Assembly (NCBI RefSeq): GCF_022539505.1
Contig: NC_061508.1
Span: 265,552,736-265,616,735, forward strand
Source: Lolium rigidum
Lineage: Eukaryota > Streptophyta > Magnoliopsida > Poales > Poaceae
Reading direction: 5' to 3'
DNA: 64,000 nt
The first letter of the stretch is position 1; each line of letters starts with the position of its first letter. Positions 13,112 through 24,179 of this stretch are shown one piece after another. The position numbers and the translations under genes are program-made. The notes under the pieces are model-generated. The model made no database searches. It had not been told where the DNA came from and saw only the letters and a program-made list of their open reading frames with translations.

Positions 13112-13459
13112 CTCGATCAGTTTTGTTTCAGCATGTTCTTTTATGGTAGTCACTTCTTAAATGGACGCCTATCCTAGAAAGATAAATTAAGTCCACCATA
13201 CCTACGGGATGTGCTCCCAGCAGAACATTGTTTGGCATGTTTTAATTTAATAAAGTACTTGTCTAAACTGAATCCTCTATAAGTACGGGATGTGCTCTAT
13301 ATATATATTAGACGTGTCAATTGGAACAAAACTGTTACGTAATTACTAATCTTTGATTAAATCAGAGCCTCTTATTTTATATCGAACTGTTATAATAATT
13401 TAGATGATGTGGGTTAATGTGGCGGCTCTATTAAACATCCGCATTTTGCTAAGTACGGG
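13112..13459. other. unassigned junction sequence between LARD and E2
   Basis: This 348-bp AT-rich stretch matches neither the LARD LTR nor the E2 LTR. It contains three copies of a 'tacggga' core (two extended to tacgggatgtgctc) near 13202, 13287 and 13454 and a short TA run near 13300. The first five bases, ctcga, are the expected right target-site copy for the LARD insertion. No gene is visible. Confidence 0.5.
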
Positions 13460-13892
13460 ATTGCCCAACTGTAATTTGTTCACCCAACATCTGCTATCTT
13501 ATGGGAGAGACACCGCTAGTGAACTGTGGACCCCGGTCCTATTCTTTACATCTGAAATACAATCTACTGCAATTGTTCTTTACTGTTCTTCGCAAACAAC
13601 CATCATCATCCACACTATACATCTAATCCTTTGTTTACAGCAAGCCGGTGAGATTGACAACCTCGCTGTTACGTTGGGGCAAAGTTCTGTGATTGTGTTG
13701 TGCAGGTTCCACGTTGGCGCCGGAATCCCTGGTGTTGCGCCGCACTACACTCCTCCGCCATCAACCTTCAACGTGCTTCTTGGCTCCTCCTGGTTCGATA
13801 AACCTTGGTTTCTTTCTGAGGGAAAACTTGCTACTATGCGCATCATACCTTCCTCTTGGGGTTCCCAAAGGACGTGTCGACTGCACGCATCA
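13460..13892 (+). repeat. 5' LTR of E2, 3'-terminal 433 bp only
   Basis: Aligns with 18546-18978, the end of the 3' LTR, with about nine differences. Similarity stops abruptly at 13460; about 1.16 kb of the LTR is missing. It ends in cgcatca directly before the primer-site region. Confidence 0.9.
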
Positions 13893-13903
13893 AGCACTTT
13901 TTC

Positions 13904-13920
13904 TGGCGCCGTTGCCGGGG
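13904..13920 (+). promoter_or_regulatory. primer binding site (tRNA-Asp) of E2
   Basis: TGGCGCCGTTGCCGGGG, complementary to the 3' end of plant tRNA-Asp, lies 11 bases after the LTR end, as in Athila-like elements. Confidence 0.85.
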
Positions 13921-14139
13921 AGATCAAGACACGCTGCAAGGGGAGTCTCCACTTCCAATCTCTTTACTTTGTTTTTGTCTTGCTTTATTTTATTTACTAC
14001 TTTGTTTGCTGCACTATATCAAAACACAAAAAAAAATTAGTTGCTAGTTTTACTTTATTTACTGTCTTGTTCTCCATATTAAAAACACACAAAAATTAGT
14101 TACTTGCATTTACTTTATTTACCTTTAGTTTGTTTCACC

Positions 14140-14784
14140 ATGTTTCCTCCTAAGTTCACTCTGAAAGACATACCGGTAGGACGAGGGTCTATAATTGGGA
14201 GAGATAATATAGAAGATTTTTTCACTCATGTTAGTACCGTCGAAGATTTTGAAGATAGACACTTGGTAGAACTTGCTCCTACTTATGAAATTGCTGTTGC
14301 TTCCTTAGTTCGCATGTTGGAAAATAAATTTGTTAATCTCAATCCTATAATCCAACACATGTTTCTCACACTCGGTGATATGGAAGAAAGGGAAAAGAAA
14401 GATTTTGTTTTAGAAACCCTTCTTAAAGAATTTGGTGGAGTAGCAAGAGAGGCTAGAAAGGTCTTTATTAAATACAATATGCTTGGCTCTTATACCAATT
14501 TTGTTAGTATCCTTGAAAAGATGGATATGGAAAGAGTAAGGTACACTAATAATGTTAATGATGGTGGGGAGATTAAGACAACAATACCTTGTAAGCTCCT
14601 GGGAATGAATGACGCTCTAGAAAATAACTATGGTTGGCTTGTTCCTGAAAATTTGTTTGACGAGGATAGCAAACCTAAGAATAATGAAAAGGGAGCCTCT
14701 GAAACCCACATAGATAAGATAAAATGCATAGTTGAGAAAACTCCCAACACCCATGTTGATGCTTCGTCTCTTGACAATACTTGA
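14140..14784 (+). CDS. E2 internal ORF, 214 aa, function unknown
   Basis: The ATG at 14140 begins MFPPKFTLKD. The protein looks soluble and helical, with no signal peptide, membrane span, zinc knuckle or aspartic protease motif. Its C-terminus DASSLDNT matches the ending DASSLDVT of the unrelated E3 ORF, and the same 3' non-coding text (gcgttaaagaaaagcgctta) follows both. The upstream leader, after the primer site, is T-rich. I do not recognise a domain; it may derive from the gag-protease part of an Athila polyprotein. The reading frame is intact, so it is either recent or under constraint. It is a transposon ORF, not a host gene. Confidence 0.6.
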   Translation: MFPPKFTLKDIPVGRGSIIGRDNIEDFFTHVSTVEDFEDRHLVELAPTYEIAVASLVRMLENKFVNLNPIIQHMFLTLGDMEEREKKDFVLETLLKEFGGVAREARKVFIKYNMLGSYTNFVSILEKMDMERVRYTNNVNDGGEIKTTIPCKLLGMNDALENNYGWLVPENLFDEDSKPKNNEKGASETHIDKIKCIVEKTPNTHVDASSLDNT

Positions 14785-17381
14785 TACACACTTTCTGCGC
14801 CTAGCTGAAAGGCGTTAAAGAAAAGCGCTTATGGGAGACAACCCATTATTTTACTTCGCACTTTATTTTATATTTGAGTCTTGGAAGTTGTTTACTACTG
14901 TAGCAACCTCTCCTTATCTTTATTTTATTGCATTGTTGTGCCAAGTAAAGTCTTTGATAGTAAAGCCAATACTAGATTTGGATTGCTCGCGCAGATACAG
15001 ATTTCTTGCTGTCACGAATTTCGACCTGCCTCTCTGTAGGTAGCTCAGAAAAATCTGCCAATTTACGTGCGTGATCCTCAGATATGTCCGCAACTTTCAT
15101 TCAATTTGGGCATTTCATCTGAGAAAGTCTGGTGCCACTTTAAAATTCGTCTTTACGAACTGTTCTGTTTTGATAGATTCTGCCTTTTATTTCGCATTGC
15201 CTCTTTTGCTATGTTAGATGGATTTCTTTGTTCCATTAACTTTCAGTAGCTTTGTGCAATGTCCGAAGTGTTAAGAATGATTATGTCACCTCTGAATATA
15301 TGAATTATGCACTGACCCTCTAATGAGATTGTTTCGAGTTTGGTGTGGAGGAAGTTTTCAAGGGTCAAGAGAGGGGGATGATACAATATGATCAAGAAGA
15401 GTGAAAAGTCAAAGCTTGGGGATGCCCCCGCGGTTCATCCCTGCATATTTTAAGAAGACTCAAGCGTCTAAGCTTGGGGATGCCCAAGGCATCCCTTCTT
15501 CATCGACAACTTATCAGGTTCCTCTAGTGAAACTATATTTTTATTTCGTCACATCTTATGTGCTTTACTTGGAGCGTCTGTTTGTTTTTATTTTTGTTTT
15601 TGTTTGGATAAATCGGATCCTAGCATTCTTTGTTTGGGAGAGAGACACGCTCCGCTGTTTCGTATGAACACATGTGTTCTTAGCTTCATCTTTAATGTTC
15701 ATTGCGAAATTTGAACTACTTCATTCATTGTTATATGGTTGGAAACGGAAAATGCCGCATGAGGTAAAATGGTCTAATGTCTTGAATAATGTGATACTTG
15801 GCAATTGTTGTGCTCATATAGATCTTGTTTAAGCTCTTGCATCATGTACCTTGTACTCATTAATGAATAACTACATAGAGCTTGTTAAAATTTGGTTTGC
15901 ATGATTGATCTCTAGAGTCTAGATATTTTCTCGGTTGAGGTGTTTGAACAACAAGGAGACAATGTAAAGTCTTATAATAGTTACAATATGTTCATATGTG
16001 AGCTTTGCTGCACCTTTTATACTTGAGTTTGCTTCAAACAACCTTGCTAGCCTAGCCTTGTATTAAGAGGAATTCTTCTCGTGCATCCAAATCCTTGAGC
16101 CAATAACCATGCCATTTGTGTCCACCATACCTACCCACCACATGGTATTTCTCCGCCATTCCAAAGTACATTACTTGAGTGCTACCTTTAAAATTCCATT
16201 CTTTACCTTTGCAATATATAGCTCATGGGACAAAATAGCTTAAAAACTATCGTGGTGAAGAATATGTACTTATGTGTCTTATTTCTTAGTAAGTTGCTTG
16301 TTGTGCGGTAACCATGTTTCTGGGGATGCCACCAACTTTACCTTTGTTGAATATCATGTGAGTTGCTATGCATGTTCGTCTTGTCTGAAGTAAGGGCGGT
16401 TTTCACAATCAAATGGTTTGAGTATGCATACTGTTAGAGAAGAACATTGGGCCGCTAACTAAAGCCATGATTCATGGTAGAAGTTTCAGTGTGGACAGCT
16501 AATCCTCAATCTCTTATGAGAATATTAATCTGTTGTTGAATGCTTATGCATTAAAGAGGAGTCCATTATCTCGTTGTCTATGTTGTCCCGGTATGGATGT
16601 CTAAGTTGAGAATAATCAAAAGCGAGAAATCCAATGCGAGCTTTCTCCTTAGACCTTTGTATAGGCGGCATAGAGGTACCCCTTTGTGACACTTGGTTGA
16701 AACATATGCTATGCAATGATAATCCGTGTTAACCCAAGCTAATTAGGACAAGGTGCGAGCACTATTAGTATACTATGCATGAGGCTTGCAACTTATAAGA
16801 TGTCTTATACATAACACATATGCTTTATTACTACCGTTGGCAAAATTGTTTCTTGTTTTCAAAATGAAAAGCTCTAGCACAAATATAGTAATCAATGCTT
16901 CCCTCTCGCGAAGGGCCTATCTTTTACTTTATTGTTGAGTCAGTTTGCCTATTCTTTCTATCCCGAAGCAAACACTTGTATCAACTGTGTGCATTGATTC
17001 TTACATGTTTACTTATTGCACTTGTTATATTACTTTGTGTTGACAATTATCCATGAGATATACATGTTGAAGTTGAAAGCAACCGCTGAAACTTTATCTT
17101 CCTTTGTGTTGCTTCAATGCCTTTACTTCGAATCTATTGCTTTATGAGTAACTCTTATGCAAGTCTTATTGATGCTTGTCTTGAAAGTATTATTCATGAA
17201 AAGTCTTTGCTATATGATTCATTAGTTTACTCATTATCTTCATCATTGCTTCGAATCGCTGCATTCATCTCATATGCTTTACAATAGTATGATCAAGATT
17301 ATGATAGCATGTCACTTCAGAAATTATCTTTGTTATCGTTTACCTACTCGAGGGCGAGTAGGAACTAAGCTTGGGGATGCT
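14785..17381 (+). other. long non-coding 3' region of E2
   Basis: These 2.6 kb lie between the ORF stop and the 3' LTR, where an autonomous element would carry pol, and contain no substantial ORF. They are alignable along most of their length to 50294-52883 in E3 and partly to 63214-64000 in E5. Polypurine-like AAGCTTGGGGATGC occurs at 15412-15425, 15470-15483 and, next to the LTR, 17367-17380. Confidence 0.75.
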
Positions 17382-18978
17382 TGATACGTCCCAAACGTAT
17401 CTATAATTTCTTATGTTCCATGCTACTTTTATGATGATACTCACATGTTTTATACACATTATATGTCATTATTATGCATTTTCCGGCACTAACCTATTGA
17501 CGAGATGCCGAAGAGTCGATTCTTGTCGTTTTCCGCTGTTTTTGGTTTCGAAATCCTAGTAAGGAAATATTCTCGGAATTGGACGAAATCAACGCCCAGG
17601 GTCCTATTTTTGCACGAAGCTTCCAGAAGACCGAGGGGGAAAGGAAGTGGGGCCACGAGGCGCCGCCACAACAGGGCGGCGCGGCCTGGCCCTTGGCCGC
17701 GCGGCCCTGGCGTGTGGGGCCCTCGTGTGGCCCCCTGACTTTCCCTTCCGCCTACTTAAAGCCTCCGTCGCGAAACCCCCAGTACCGAGAGCCACGATAC
17801 GGAAAACCTTCCAGAGACGCCGCCGCCGCCAATCCCATCTCGGGAGATTCAGGAGATCGCCTCCGGCACCCTGCCGGAGAGGGGAATCATCTCCCGGAGG
17901 TCTCTTCATCGCCATGATCGCCTCCGGATCGATGTGTGAGTAGTTCACCCCTGGACCATGGGTCCCTAGCAGTAGCTAGATGGTCGTCTTCTCCCCGTTG
18001 TGCTATCATGTTAGATCTTGTGAGCTGCCTATCATGATCAAGATCATCTATTTGTAATCCTACATGTTGTGTTTGTTGGGATCCGATGAATATTGAATAC
18101 TATGTCAAGTTGATTATCAATCTATCATATATGTTATTTATGTTCTTGCATGCTCTCCGTTGCTAGTAGAGGCTCGGCCAAGTTGATACTTGTGACTCCA
18201 AGAGGGAGTATTTATGCTCGATAGTGGGTTCATGCCTCCATTAAATGCGGGACGGTGACGGAAAGTTCTAAGGTTGTGGATGTGCTGTTGCCACTAGGGA
18301 TAAAACATCGATGCTTTGTCTAAGGATATTTGTGTTGATTACATTACGCAGCATACTTAATGCAATTGTCTGTTTTTTACAACTTAATACTGGAGGGGGT
18401 TCGGATGATAACCTGAAGGTGGACTTTTTAGGCATAGATGCATGCTGGATAGCGGTCTATGTACTTTGTCGTAATACCCTGATTAAATCTCATAGTACTC
18501 ATCATGATATATGTATGTGCATTGTTATGCCTTCTTTATTTGTCAATTGCCCAACTATAATTTGTTCACCCAATATCTGCTATCTTATGGGAGAGACACC
18601 GCTAGTGAACTGTGGACCCCGGTCCTATTCTTTACATCTGAAATACAATCTACTGCAATTGTCTTTACTGTTCTTCGCAAACAACCATCATCATCCACAC
18701 TATACATCTAATCCTTTGTTTACAGCAAGCCGATGAGATTGACAACCTCGCTGTTACGTTGGGGCAAAGTTCTGTGATTGTGTTGTGCAGGTTCCACGTT
18801 GGCGTCGGAATCCCTGGTGTTGCGCCGCACTACACTCCTCCGCCATCAACCTTCAAACGTGCTTCTTGGCTCCTCCTGGTTCGATAAACCTTGGTTTCTT
18901 TCTGAGGGAAAACTTGCTACTGTGCGCATCATACCTTCCTCTTGGGGTTCCCAACGGACGTGTCGACTGCACGCATCA
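17382..18978 (+). repeat. 3' LTR of E2 (complete, 1.6 kb)
   Basis: Begins tgatacgtccc right after the polypurine-like tract and ends cgcatca. The length and sequence agree with the E3 LTR (47570-49161). A weak TATA-like 'tacttaaag' lies near 17753. Confidence 0.9.
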
Positions 18979-20302
18979 GAGGAGCATTGAAAATTAAAAT
19001 GACCCACTCTATGACAAAGTTCACAAATAAAAGGATAGAGGGCACAAACTTTTTCACCAAGATCATCTAGAGCCCTAGACCACTTTCTAGTTTTTTCATT
19101 CCTGTGATGGATACAATATTCTTCTTCAATTTTATTCTTTTCACAAGGTCTATGAACTCCACAAAAATTAACATCCTTATAGGAAATAGCATTCTCAGAA
19201 GTTTGAGCATGTTCATTGCAATCATTAACAACAATTTCATTTTCCATGCAAGTGTCTTTAAAAGGTTCATGATACATGTACCAATTTTCTTTAGGAACAT
19301 TAATATGAGAAGCAAAGGCTCTATAGCAATCGACCATAATTTGAGGATCAAGACCATATTTAGCACTAAGCTCTTGAAAATCAGTAGTTTCAATGAAAGA
19401 CTTAATGCATTCATATTCATAGTTTATACCTGGTTCTTTACCTTTGTCGTTCTCCCAATCTTCAGTATTCTCCTGAATCCGATCAAGAAGGTCCCATCTA
19501 GCTTCAACCTCTTTGCTTGTGAAAGATCCCTCCAAACAGGCATCTAGATAGTCCTTGTGGTGTCCTGAAAGCCTTGCATAAAAATTATAAATAATAACAT
19601 TACGGGGGAGCTCATGAATGGGACATTTGAGCATTAGTGACTTCAATCTCCCCCATGCTTGGGAAATACTCTCTCCATCACGAGGATAAAAGTTATAAAT
19701 GTAATTCCTATCAACATGCACTTCATGAGGAGGATAAAATTTAGAATTAAAGAGAGGTACAATTTCCTCCCAACCAATAGATCGACCATTCTTCAGCATC
19801 TTATACCATTCTGCAGCTCTGCCCTTCAGAGATATAGCGAATAGCTTCCTCTTAACTTGGTCCTTTGAAATACCTGCATTCTCGAACAACTCGCATAATT
19901 CATGTATAAAGAGTAAATGATCACTAGGATGGACAGTCCCATCTCCAAAATAGCAATTGTTCATAGCAAGTTCAACAATTTTCATAGGTATCTTGAAAGG
20001 GATACTTTCAGCAGGTGGATTTAAAATATCACAAGCATCATTAGAGTTATCACATATGGGAGAGAAAGTATTATCAGAGCAAATTTTCTCCCCTAAAGAT
20101 GGGAAGCTAAAAAGATCATAAGAACTAGCTTCCCCAAGCTTAGACTTTTCCATAGCATTAGCAGTAATTGGATTCATACTAATAACATTGCTACTATCAT
20201 GCGGATAAGGTTCCATAGGTTTTTAATTTTCGCATCAAACCATTCATGTCTTAGCTCAGGAAAAAGATTACAAAGCTCACTAATTTTTTTGTTGTTTTCC
20301 AT
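18979..20302 (-). pseudogene. gag: gag of E1, truncated and frameshifted
   Basis: The open frame from the ATG at 20216 encodes a capsid-type Retrotrans_gag region (motifs KGRAAEWYKML, then SISQAWGRLKSL) followed by a CX2CX4HX4C zinc knuckle (CELC...H...C, about 18986-19027). Gag packages element RNA. By comparison with the E5 ORF the original start is probably the ATG at 20302 (MENNKKI), with a one-base loss near 20222 breaking the frame. The coding sequence ends at 18979 where E2 was inserted; the open frame then runs by chance about 44 codons antisense into the E2 LTR. The lost 3' part would have held protease and pol. Non-functional. Confidence 0.85.
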
Positions 20303-20449
20303 TATGCCTAACTAGTGAAAAATAAAAACAAGAAACAAAAAGATGCAATTGCAGGATCTAAAGGAAATAGCTTCGAGCACTCACACACCGGCAATAGTGC
20401 TAAGAAATAGCTTAGTAGTCGGAGGATGTGAATACCGTTTACCTTACCT

Positions 20450-20466
20450 CCCCGACAACGGTGCCG
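20450..20466 (-). promoter_or_regulatory. decayed primer binding site of E1
   Basis: The minus strand reads GGCACCGTTGTCGGGG, against TGGCGCCGTTGCCGGGG in E2, E3 and E5. The differences are C-to-T/G-to-A changes at CpG or C-rich positions, as expected from methylated cytosine decay. Confidence 0.75.
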
Positions 20467-20476
20467 TAAAATAGCT

Positions 20477-21956
20477 TGATGTCTACGCACGCTTCTATTC
20501 CTCGTAGACAGTGTTGGGCCTCCAAGAGTAGAGGTTTGTAGAACAGCAACAAGTTTCCCTTAAGTGAATCACCCAAGGTTTATCGAACTCGGGGAGGTAG
20601 AGGTCAAAGATATCCCTCTCAAGCAACCCTGCAATTAAGATACAAGAAGTCTCTTGTGTCCCCAACACACCTAATACACTTGTCAGATGTATAGGTGCAC
20701 TAGTTCGGCGAAGAGATAGTGAAATACAAGTAATATGGATGATGGTAAGTAGTAATTGCAATCTGAAATAAAGATGGCAGCAAGCAAACATGTAACGTAA
20801 CTTGTTGGAAACGGTGTTTCAATGCTTAGAAACAAGGCCTAGGGATCATACTTTCACTAGTGGACACTCTCAACAATGATCACATAAATAAATAACTTCT
20901 CTTCACTTGTGCTACTTCAAACACTCTCTTGTTGGATAACAAACACCATTCATTGTGTAGGGCTATAAAAGCACACCTCAAGCCGGAGTAAACAAGCTCC
21001 ACAACGTCCGGAGTTCATATTAAAGTAACCTCTAGAGTGCATAATAGACCGTTGCAATTTAGACCGAGTACTAACATAGCATACACACTATCACCAATAG
21101 CTATGAAAGGGGGAATAGATCGCATCAATACTATCATAGTAATTGTTAACTTCATAATCTACAAGAGATTACAATCATAACCTACGCCAAGTACTACATG
21201 ATGCACACACTGTCACCTTTACATCATGGAGGAGGAATAGACTACTTTAATAACATCACTAGAGTAGCACATAGATTAATAGTGATACAAAGCTCATGAT
21301 CACATAAAGATCACACCATGGGAGAGAGAGATGAACCACATAGCTACCAGTAGAGCCCTTAGCCTCGGGGGAGAACTACTCCCTCCTCATCATGGGAGAC
21401 AGCAACGGCGATGAAGATGGCGGTAGTGTCGATGGAGATGACTCCGGGGGCAATTCCCCGTCCCGACGGCGTGCCGGAACAGAGACTTTTGTCCCCCGAA
21501 ACGGAGTTTCGCGATGGCGGCGGCTACGGAACTCTTTGTGGAATATCGTCGATCGTGTTAGGGTTTTCTCATCTGGGAGCATATATAGGCGGAAGGGCGG
21601 CCTCGGAGGAGCCAGGGGGTGGCCCCCCCATAGGCTGGCGCGCCAGGGGGCCTAGCCGCGACGCCCTGTGGTGTGGGCCCCCTGCTGGCCGCCTCCGACT
21701 CTCCTTCGATGTTTTGGGTCCGTCTCGGTAAAATAGAAGGTTCGGCTTTTTTTTCGTCCAATTCCGAGAATATTTCCCGTGTAGGATTTCTGAAACCAAA
21801 AACAACAGAAAACAGGAACTGGCACTTCGGCATCTTGTTAATAGGTTAGTGCCGGAAAATGCATCAAAATGATATAAAGTATATATAAAACATATGAGTA
21901 TTGTCACAAAGTTAGCATGGAACATAAGAAATTATAGATACGTTTGAGACATATCA
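20477..21956 (-). repeat. 5' LTR of E1 (1.48 kb)
   Basis: Minus-strand start is TGATATGTCTCAAACG and end is GTAGACATCA. It is clearly related to the LTR at 59453-61315 and to 61316-62242. The start has lost a CpG (TGATACG to TGATATG). The five bases outside, gtgag at 21957-21961, are the predicted target-site copy. Confidence 0.85.
21579..21589 (-). promoter_or_regulatory. TATA box in E1 LTR
   Basis: The minus strand reads CCTATATATGC between the U3-like and R-like parts of the LTR; the E4 LTR has CTATAAGAAG at the corresponding place. Confidence 0.45.
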
Positions 21957-22451
21957 GTGAGCAAGATCCGATGCGGTGGACGACGGATCCGGCGAAGCGG
22001 CTCCGGTGGGGTGGACGATACCGCAGCTGAAGCGACTGCAGTAGACTGCTGGATGAGCATATGGTTTCGAGGTTCGGCGGGGATGATCCGGTCCGGTTGA
22101 TGACGGCATCGATGAAGCGGCTCCGGCAGGCAGCCGGATGACGAGGATCGCGAGTCCTCGGGTAGGCCAGGGAAGTCCGGCGGGGATGTTCCGGTGCGGT
22201 GGTCGTGGAGGTGGAAGAGAGAGGGACTTGGGAAGTTCCGGTGGGTGGTCTGAGGGAAATGAATTTTTTTTGGGAGGGTTTCCGGGCTAGGGAGGTGGTG
22301 ATCGAAAAAATGACGGGCATACCCCCCACCAACCGACTTTGCTGTCATCTCCACAGGGGTAGAATGGGAATTTGGAAGCGTGTGAAATTTTTGTATTTTG
22401 TGGGCGGGAAGTTTTGCCGCTATGAGATTTTGAATTTGGCTAAGGTCCAAC
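21957..22451. other. unassigned GC-rich single-copy sequence
   Basis: A GC-rich stretch with two related phrases (around 21972-22010 and 22090-22130, both including 'gaagcggctccgg'). The minus strand has proline/serine-rich open frames without recognisable domains. It could be a gene 5' fragment; no function is claimed. Confidence 0.35.
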
Positions 22452-23165
22452 TATAATGATAAAAAAATTGTGAGACCGTACTAGTACCTCTGTTCAAGGC
22501 CGAGTGCAAAATCAAATCATCATCACCTTGAATATCGGTCACTCCCATGATCATGATCTATCTCTGAAATTAGTGTATCCGCTAGATCTTGCAAAGTATA
22601 ATGATAAAAAGAATTGCGAGACCGTACTAGTACTTCTCTTCTAGGCCGAGTGCAACATCAAATCATCATCACGTTGAAAATTTGTTACCATGATCATGAT
22701 CTACCTCTGAAAATGGGCGCATCCGCTAAAACTTGCAAAGTATAATGATACAAAATTGTGAGACCGTACTAGTACTTATGTTCAAGGTCGAGTGCAACAT
22801 CTAATCATCATTACATTGAAAAGTGTGTTACCATGATCATGATCTATCTCTGAATTTGGCGCATCCGCTAAATCTCGCAAAGTATAATGATAAAAAAATT
22901 GTGAGACTGTACTAGTACTTATGTTCAAGGCCGAGTGCAGGATCAAATCATCATCACGTTGAAATTTGTTACAAAGATCATGACATATCTCTAAAAATGG
23001 CGCATCCGCTAAATCACGCAAAGTATAATGATAAAAAAAATTGTGAGACTGTACTAGTACTTATGTTCAAGGCCGAGTGCAAGATCAAATCATCATCACG
23101 TTGAAATTTGTTACAACGATCATGACATATCTGTGAAATTGGCATATCCGCTAAATCTAGCATGT
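22452..23165. repeat. tandem array of five ~143-bp units
   Basis: Units begin with tataatgata at 22452, 22597, 22741, 22883 and 23024 (spacings 145, 144, 142, 141) and share gtactagtactt, gccgagtgcaa, atcatcatcac and gcatccgctaaa. Units 4 and 5 are the most alike and unit 1 the most diverged, suggesting growth from the right end. On the minus strand the frame stays open across adjacent units for about 79 codons, but no known protein is seen. Confidence 0.9.
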
Positions 23166-24179
23166 GGCGCATCTCAGTGCGGAGCAACATGCCGGTGCTA
23201 TCAAGGTTGAGGCGTCGGTAGCGTCATCGGGCTCTCCTCTTTTGATAGATCTTCTACATGGCGCGGCGCACCGCCCGTCGAGAAGCAATCACATGTGATA
23301 CCGAGGTGGAGACGTCGCCGGCATCCTCGAGGCGCGGCCGCCCTTCTACGAGCCAGCGTCGACTCAAGGTATGAATCCATGCGTTGTCGCGCCCCTTCTT
23401 CCGATGAAGTGGGGTGCCTTAGATTTATTGTTCTTCTCTTACGATTAGCCGAACATGTGTGCTCTTTCTCTGAATATATTTCTTGAAAAGCTAACCAAGT
23501 TACTTAAATTCACTTCGTTCTTAATCTTGCGTGCTAATTTTGTTATTTTTGCTGACAGTGGTGCGCGCAAGGAGATTTATTTGTGGGTGTGCTGAGCTGT
23601 TAGGCCTAAGTCGAAATCCTCAGCTAAACGAGGCCTCAGCTTAACACATAAAAAAGGTGTTCAATCTCGCCCACAATGCCCTCTTCTTTCCTCTTCCTTT
23701 ATTGGAACTTGTTTTGCAGACAAGGAAAGTGGCACATGTAATGTGAGTAAAACCCTCTTAGATAAAATCAGCTACGAGCAAGATTTTCTGTATTGTAGAT
23801 GCCCCAATTGACTCTCATCCCCAATGTAGTCTTTTTTTTTAATGTCGGTATAGACTTCTTTACATGGCATGCATTTGCCTAATGAGCAGCATTGTATTGT
23901 CATTCTAGCCAACCTGATCGATATGTCAAGCTTCATACACGAGATGGCATGTTTAATTTACTCCCTCACTCCGATCCATATTTCTTGGTGCAAAATGAAT
24001 GTGAATCGAAGGGAGTACTTTTCTTAGATAGTACTATACCAGTTCAAAAAAAGTACTACTACATCACAGTACTACATCACAAATGCATCAAAAGAGTACT
24101 ACATCACAAGACCACCACGGTTGTACTAGTAGAGTTTAATGCCGAACTTCCAAAGGGAATAAGATTACACATATGAACT
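23166..24179. other. unassigned region between tandem array and zf-XS gene
   Basis: Mixed GC-rich then AT-rich sequence without a convincing CDS. Splice-like signals (caag|gtatga near 23368, gacag| near 23558, tgcag| near 23719) allow a non-coding transcript but do not prove one. The right part, with three 'tactacatcaca' repeats (24055-24110), is probably the 3' UTR of the zf-XS gene. Confidence 0.35.
23961..24015. mobile_element. short Stowaway-like MITE remnant
   Basis: Starts ctccctc and ends gggag, flanked by TA on both sides (23959-23960 and 24016-24017). At 55 bp it is shorter than usual Stowaways, so probably internally deleted. Confidence 0.5.

Larger units (their letters stand above)
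13460..18978 (+). mobile_element. Athila-like Ty3/gypsy element E2 (non-autonomous, 5'-truncated)
   Basis: Contains a 3'-terminal fragment of the 5' LTR, a tRNA-Asp primer site, one short ORF, a long non-coding 3' region, a polypurine-like AAGCTTGGGGATGC and a complete 3' LTR. It resembles the Triticeae Sabrina/WHAM/Egug/BAGY-2 group, a family assignment made from memory of LTR style only. No protease, reverse transcriptase or integrase is present. The 3' end sits inside the gag of E1, so it inserted into that element. The two LTR pieces differ by about 2% by eye. Confidence 0.85.
18979..21956 (-). mobile_element. Athila-like Ty3/gypsy element E1 (partial, interrupted by E2)
   Basis: Read on the minus strand: 5' LTR 21956-20477, decayed tRNA-Asp primer site, then gag running down to 18979, where E2 begins. 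The rest (pol and 3' LTR) is not in this window. The LTR belongs to the same type as E4 and E5. This copy retains a real Gag, so it descends from a more complete family member than E2, E3 or E5. Confidence 0.85.

Noticed and set aside
12920..13153. 77-codon minus-strand ORF
   Set aside because: Crosses the LARD LTR border into unrelated junction DNA, so it is a chance frame.
13404..14099. 231-codon frame overlapping the E2 LTR end and primer site
   Set aside because: Runs through LTR, primer site and leader; these are non-coding in this family.
22452..23165. snoRNA cluster
   Set aside because: Plant C/D snoRNAs occur in tandem arrays and the minus strand has a C-box-like GTGATGA in several units, but no CTGA D box at a suitable distance and no terminal stem.
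22452..23165. CRISPR array
   Set aside because: Plant nuclear DNA; units are full-length tandem repeats without unique spacers.
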